DNA of 64,000 nucleotides from Diplonema japonicum (Eukaryota; Euglenozoa; Diplonemea; Diplonemida; Diplonemidae): NCBI GenBank assembly GCA_964019335.1, contig OZ025672.1, forward strand, positions 434,001 through 498,000. The letters run 5' to 3'. A program made the translations under genes and the position numbers. The notes below the pieces were generated by a model, which was not told the origin of the DNA, searched no databases, and saw nothing but the letters and a program-made list of their open reading frames with translations. Positions 60,168 through 64,000 of this stretch are shown here, piece after piece (position 1 is the first letter of the stretch; every line of letters begins with the position of its first letter).

Positions 60168-60617
60168 CTACGACAGCGATCCTCCGATGAGTTTAGTAGA
60201 GTGCTGAGCCAACACGGCCTTGTTCTGGTCACGAAACGCTTGCAGCCTTGCTTGGGCTAGGGTGGTGTTTTGTACCGTTTGGGAGTGGTAGCTGGCTGCG
60301 GACTGCAGGAGAAGGTCCTGACTGTCCCTGTCCGCAGTGTGCTGGATATAACTGTTATCTATGTCCCGTTGCGCACCCAGCAACGCCCCAAGCGACCGTT
60401 CCACATGGCGCACCGAGGACACTGCTCTCACGGCAGCCCCTTCAGATATGATGGCATCATGCCGCCTCAAGGCCTCCTGCTTGCGTTCTTCTTTAAGATA
60501 TTGCAGCACAGCTTCTTCTTTGTACTGTGTGTATTTCGCATGTTCCTCGGCCCTAAGAACTTCTTCCTCTGCCCGGTAGGCTTCTTCTAAGCATTTTATG
60601 TAAGCTGCCTCTCGCAT
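60168..60617 (-). CDS. Small helical/coiled-coil protein, unidentified
   Basis: The 149-residue protein is almost entirely charged helix: Glu/Lys/Arg-rich up to about residue 55, then a Gln/Ala/Ser-rich helix. It begins two bases after a pyrimidine-rich stretch ending CATTTCAG, a good splice or trans-splice acceptor, so either an upstream exon exists or the mRNA is capped there. No family recognised. Confidence 0.6.
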   Translation of the reverse strand: MREAAYIKCLEEAYRAEEEVLRAEEHAKYTQYKEEAVLQYLKEERKQEALRRHDAIISEGAAVRAVSSVRHVERSLGALLGAQRDIDNSYIQHTADRDSQDLLLQSAASYHSQTVQNTTLAQARLQAFRDQNKAVLAQHSTKLIGGSLS

Positions 60618-61297
60618 TTCTGAAATGTGGAGAAACGACTGTTTCGCGCCGATAGTACAGAGTATGCAGTATTAAGGAAAAATAAGTATTTAAAAAAAAG
60701 GGGGGAGGGGGAAGGGTAATGGGGCGTTTTCTCTCTTTTTTTTTTCCCCTCCTTTTTTTATTTTTTCCCCCCGGTCCAGCTAAAAAAAAAAGAAAGAAAA
60801 CAAATTGGTTAGGCTGTTAAAAAAAAAATGGGGGGGTTTTTTTAGAACAAGAATAAGAAGAAAAAAAAACACACACACTAAAATTTCTTTTGTTTGTTAT
60901 ACCCGAGAGGGGAAAGGGAATTTAATCTAGGAAAAAAAAAGGGGGGAAAAAAGGGATGGTGGGGGATTAAAAAAAAGGAGGTACTACACACTTTAATGGG
61001 GAATATAAAAAAGAGGGAAACAAAAAGCCCTCCCCCCCCCCCTTTTTTTGGGGACACACTTCGTTAGGGATAGGTGAACAGAGTACTGGAAATATAAAAT
61101 AAAAAAAAAAGTTCTAATATCCACCCCTTCCCCATTATTCTTGTCTATACATCCCTTTCCCCCCCCCCCCCCCCCCCGATTATTTCCCACTTTTTCTTTT
61201 TTTAAACTCAGTCCTCTGCTCACCCCCCCTTTTTTTCTTCTCGTGTAACTCTAATATTGGATTTTTTTTTCCCCCACCTTTAAAAAAAAAAAAAATC
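60618..61297. other. Intergenic spacer, homopolymer-rich
   Basis: G, C, T and A runs. No gene seen. Confidence 0.6.
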
Positions 61298-61880
61298 CTA
61301 TTCCTTTTCTTTTTCCTTGTCGTTGCCATCTTTCTCGTCTTTTTTGTCGGAGTCCTTCTGTTTGTCTTCTTCCTTTTCTTTAATGAACTTCCCCGCACAT
61401 TTGTCAAACAATGCATCCACGACCTTGTGTAAATTCTCAAGAGTTTCCAGGGAATCAGGGTACAGGGCGTCTGTAAGGTCTGTTTCGTGGACTATAAGAC
61501 AGTGGTACGCCTGGTCAAGAATACCCAGCAGTTTTTCGTCCAGAATCATCTGGGAAAGCTTGGCCTCTATGAGACCAGCATCTAATTTGATCAGCCCGGC
61601 AAGGTGCGAGATTTCCACCCTCGAGTAAGGCTCGACCACCCTGGACAAGTGCTGCTCTAACAGCTTGTTATACAAATCCGTAAGATGTGTCTCTGCAATC
61701 ACATCTGCCGCGAACACGTCCTCGTAGGACTTCCTCACGTCGTTGAACTGGTGCAGATCCCTCACTTTGTACGCCTCCGCGATTTCCTTCATGGCGAGAA
61801 CCGCTCTGAGGGTCCGGTACTGTAGAACATTCTTCTGCTGCAAAACCTGCGAAAGGTCCCCGATCGAACCGTCAAGAATC

Positions 61881-61912
<32 letters not shown>

Positions 61913-62719
61913 CAAAATTCACACCTTACACATCAACATGTACTTCAACGCAGCTTCAGACTCAACATTGTGCTCCCCCGTGCAGTGGTAACCCTCGAAC
62001 GCCTCGAAAAAGTATGAGTAAGCAACCTTGAAATCCTTCTCCTCAGCGGCTATGACACCACTCTGCATATCAATCTCCGCTTGGGTCAGCGGTGCGATGT
62101 AAATTGTATGCGCCGCCGTTCTAGCTGCAACAAGACCAGCCTTTGCCTTGGACTGGTTCTTGAGGACATAATACAGCCTTGACTCCAGCACGTGGATGTC
62201 AACAAGCATCTGTTTGTCGTCAAGCTTGCGAACCTCTCTGAGCAACGCTGAGACACCGCTCAAGGCTTCTGTGTACCTTTTCAGTTGGAAACGGAGATCG
62301 CCAAGTCGTGTCTGCAGACGCTGGCGAAGGAAGGACCGCTTCTCCTGACGCGACCAGACGATGAACTCCTCAACAAGGTTGACCTGCTCCTCAAGAGAGC
62401 ACCCGCTGGCCGACACCATATCGAAGAGCTTCCTTACAATCCTAGCAGTGCGGCTCTTTGCAATGACCCCGAAGAACGGCCTCACATCTACTAAAAGCTG
62501 CTTCATACCATCGACATCGTGCTTCTCCACAAGCAGTTTCCCGTAAGCATACACAGCACCCTCTCTTGCCTTCACCGCCTTCACATCTTCCCTCTCACAC
62601 TCAGCCAAGATAATCTCAGCCAACGCAACCTTGTCGCCTTTCTCTCTTGCCTCCTGTAGTTTCTCCTCCAATGGGTGTAGCTCCTCCTCCTCCCTCATCT
62701 CTACATCCCCGTCTGTCAT
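61298..62719 (-). CDS. RPN6: 26S proteasome regulatory subunit RPN6 (PSMD11), two exons
   Basis: Exon 1 is 62719-61925 and exon 2 is 61879-61298, joined across a 45-nt intron (61924-61880) that is GTGTGAATTTTG, an A run and ATACAG. The product has 458 residues (human about 422). The N-terminal about 260 residues are helical TPR-like repeats. Splicing yields ALKYMLMCKILDGS at the position of the conserved ALKYMLLCKIML. The PCI winged-helix domain follows: RVVEPYSRVEISHLAGLIKLDAGLIEAKLSQMILDEKLLGILDQ. The tail is Lys/Asp/Glu-rich and longer than usual. RPN6 clamps the proteasome lid to the base and core particle. This gene gives the clearest proof of the poly-A micro-introns. Confidence 0.95.
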
Positions 62720-63666
62720 TTTTTTTTTTCTCCCCCTTTTTTTTTTTTTTTTTCTTTGGACTTTTTTTTTATTTTGGTGAGGAAAATAAAAAAAGAGAAA
62801 CTTTTTTTTTTAAAAAAAGGAGACAACCACATCAACTATATGAAGGAAAAAAAAAAAAAAAAAAGAATGAAAATAATAATAATAATAGGGAAATGGAGGT
62901 GGGAGGAAAAAAAAAAAGTGAGGAACAGGGGGAATGTGTGTGTGTGTGTGTTTGTGTGTGTGGTGAAGGTGAAGTTAGGTGTGAAAAAAAAAGGAAGAAA
63001 AAAAGTGATTGTATGAATTTGGAAGGGGAAACGGTGTTTTTTTTGGGGGGGTATCAAGCAAGGCTTCTTTTTTTTTTTTTCGATTCCTCCTCCTTTTCTT
63101 GTGTACCACGCGGCGGTCGTCGCTTTTTTTTATAAGTCCCCCGCAGCAATGCAAGAAAAAGGACGGAGGTGGTGACGTAAAAATGGGGGGTATTACAGAG
63201 TAAGAAAAAATAGCAAACTCGCGGAAAAAAAAAGGGGGGGAAGAAAACACTTTTTTTTTTCTCTCTTTCAGGGAAAAAAAAAAAGGAAAAAAAAGTATTT
63301 TTACCCAACCAATTCAGTTTTTTTTTTTTTTTTTTTTTTTTTCCCTTCGTTTTTTTCTCTCCTCCTCCTTAAAGGAGGAGCCCGGGCACCCAACCAAAAA
63401 AAAAAAAAAAAAAAAAAAAAAATGATTTTGTAAAGTCTGGGGGAAGGAAATTAAGAGGAGACACTAAAATGGGGATAGGGAGGGGAACAAAAAAACCAAC
63501 GTCCTGGTTTTTGTCTTTTATTTTCTTCTTGGCGCCAAGCCTGTTCTAAGAAGGACACCGTGAACCGGACACTAGGGCGAAGAAAAAAGAGGAAAAAAAA
63601 GAGGGCGGGGGGGGGGGGGGGGGGGAATAGAAATGCTGAAAACTATTGCGGGTGTTCTTAAATGGT

Positions 63667-63705
<39 letters not shown>

Positions 63706-64000
63706 CGAAGGAGGGGGGAAATTTTCAAAGAAACAATTCGCGCCGTTCGGGAAAATTATGTATTTATTTACTATTATTTTTTTTTGCTGTTGTTTCCTGC
63801 TTTTTTCCCCCCCCTTTTTTTTCCTCCTCTTTTTCCTTTTTTTTCTTTCCCCCCCCCTTTTTTTTAATGATTAGAAAGTTGAAAGGTGGGGAAAAGGGGG
63901 GAAGGGAAAACATAAAAAAAATCTATGAGGGTAAGGTTTATTCAAAATTTCTCGTTTTTTTTTCTTCTTTTTTTTTTTCTTCTTCCCTTTTTTACCGATC
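62720..64000. other. Gene-free right end, homopolymer-rich
   Basis: Long A, T, G and C runs and a (TG)n tract at about 62936-62962. I see no gene or RNA up to the window edge. Confidence 0.6.

Overview
The window comes from the nuclear genome of a unicellular eukaryote. The signs are a RING/proteasome/peroxisome gene set, core histones, spliceosomal introns, MORN, kelch and cyclase-like proteins, and very long A/T and G/C homopolymer runs between genes. I cannot name the species. Three features point to Euglenozoa, perhaps a diplonemid rather than a trypanosomatid, because cis-introns are common here. First, all 25 host genes lie on the minus strand. Second, the histone H3 core begins [12 protein letters not shown], a form I associate with kinetoplastid H3. 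Third, there is a tyrosine-recombinase retroelement with the VIPER-like domain order gag, YR, RT, RNase H. This lineage call is inference.

Layout. Positions 1-13407 hold a partial coiled-coil protein, a BRAP2-type E3 ligase, a CAP-Gly protein, a FYVE protein, a minimal ionotropic glutamate receptor, PEX10, a UBA protein, histone H2B and a fused histone H3-H4 gene. Positions 14058-20611 hold a non-LTR retrotransposon. Its ORF1 carries an OTU-like domain lacking the catalytic Cys. Its ORF2 starts at an ATGA overlap, carries a 2A-like motif, and encodes an APE endonuclease and a YADD reverse transcriptase. Positions 20612-24760 are mostly repeats and homopolymers. Then come a degenerate nucleotide-cyclase-like membrane protein (24762-26576) and the VIPER-like element (26684-30585). 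Positions 32390-52840 hold a dense run of KOW-like, START, EGF/glycosidase-like, ankyrin, MORN, cytochrome b5, coiled-coil, kelch, DI-repeat and cyclic-nucleotide phosphodiesterase genes. A complete pogo/Tigger-type DNA transposon lies at 55390-57856. The right end holds a multi-pass membrane protein, a second H2B, a coiled-coil protein and proteasome subunit RPN6.

Introns. Eleven host genes or ORFs and the pogo transposase need short introns of about 37-78 nt. They usually start GTATG or GTGTG and end in AAG or CAG. Many consist largely of one A or T run. Joining exons across them restores conserved family sequence, for example in RPN6, PDE, START, cytochrome b5 and PEX10.

Themes. Ubiquitin/proteasome functions recur (BRAP2-like, UBA protein, PEX10, RPN6). 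Cyclic-nucleotide signalling is represented by the cyclase-like protein and an N-acylated PDE. Several proteins (MORN, CAP-Gly, DI-repeat, coiled-coil) look cytoskeletal or flagellar. No rRNA, tRNA or CRISPR was recognised.
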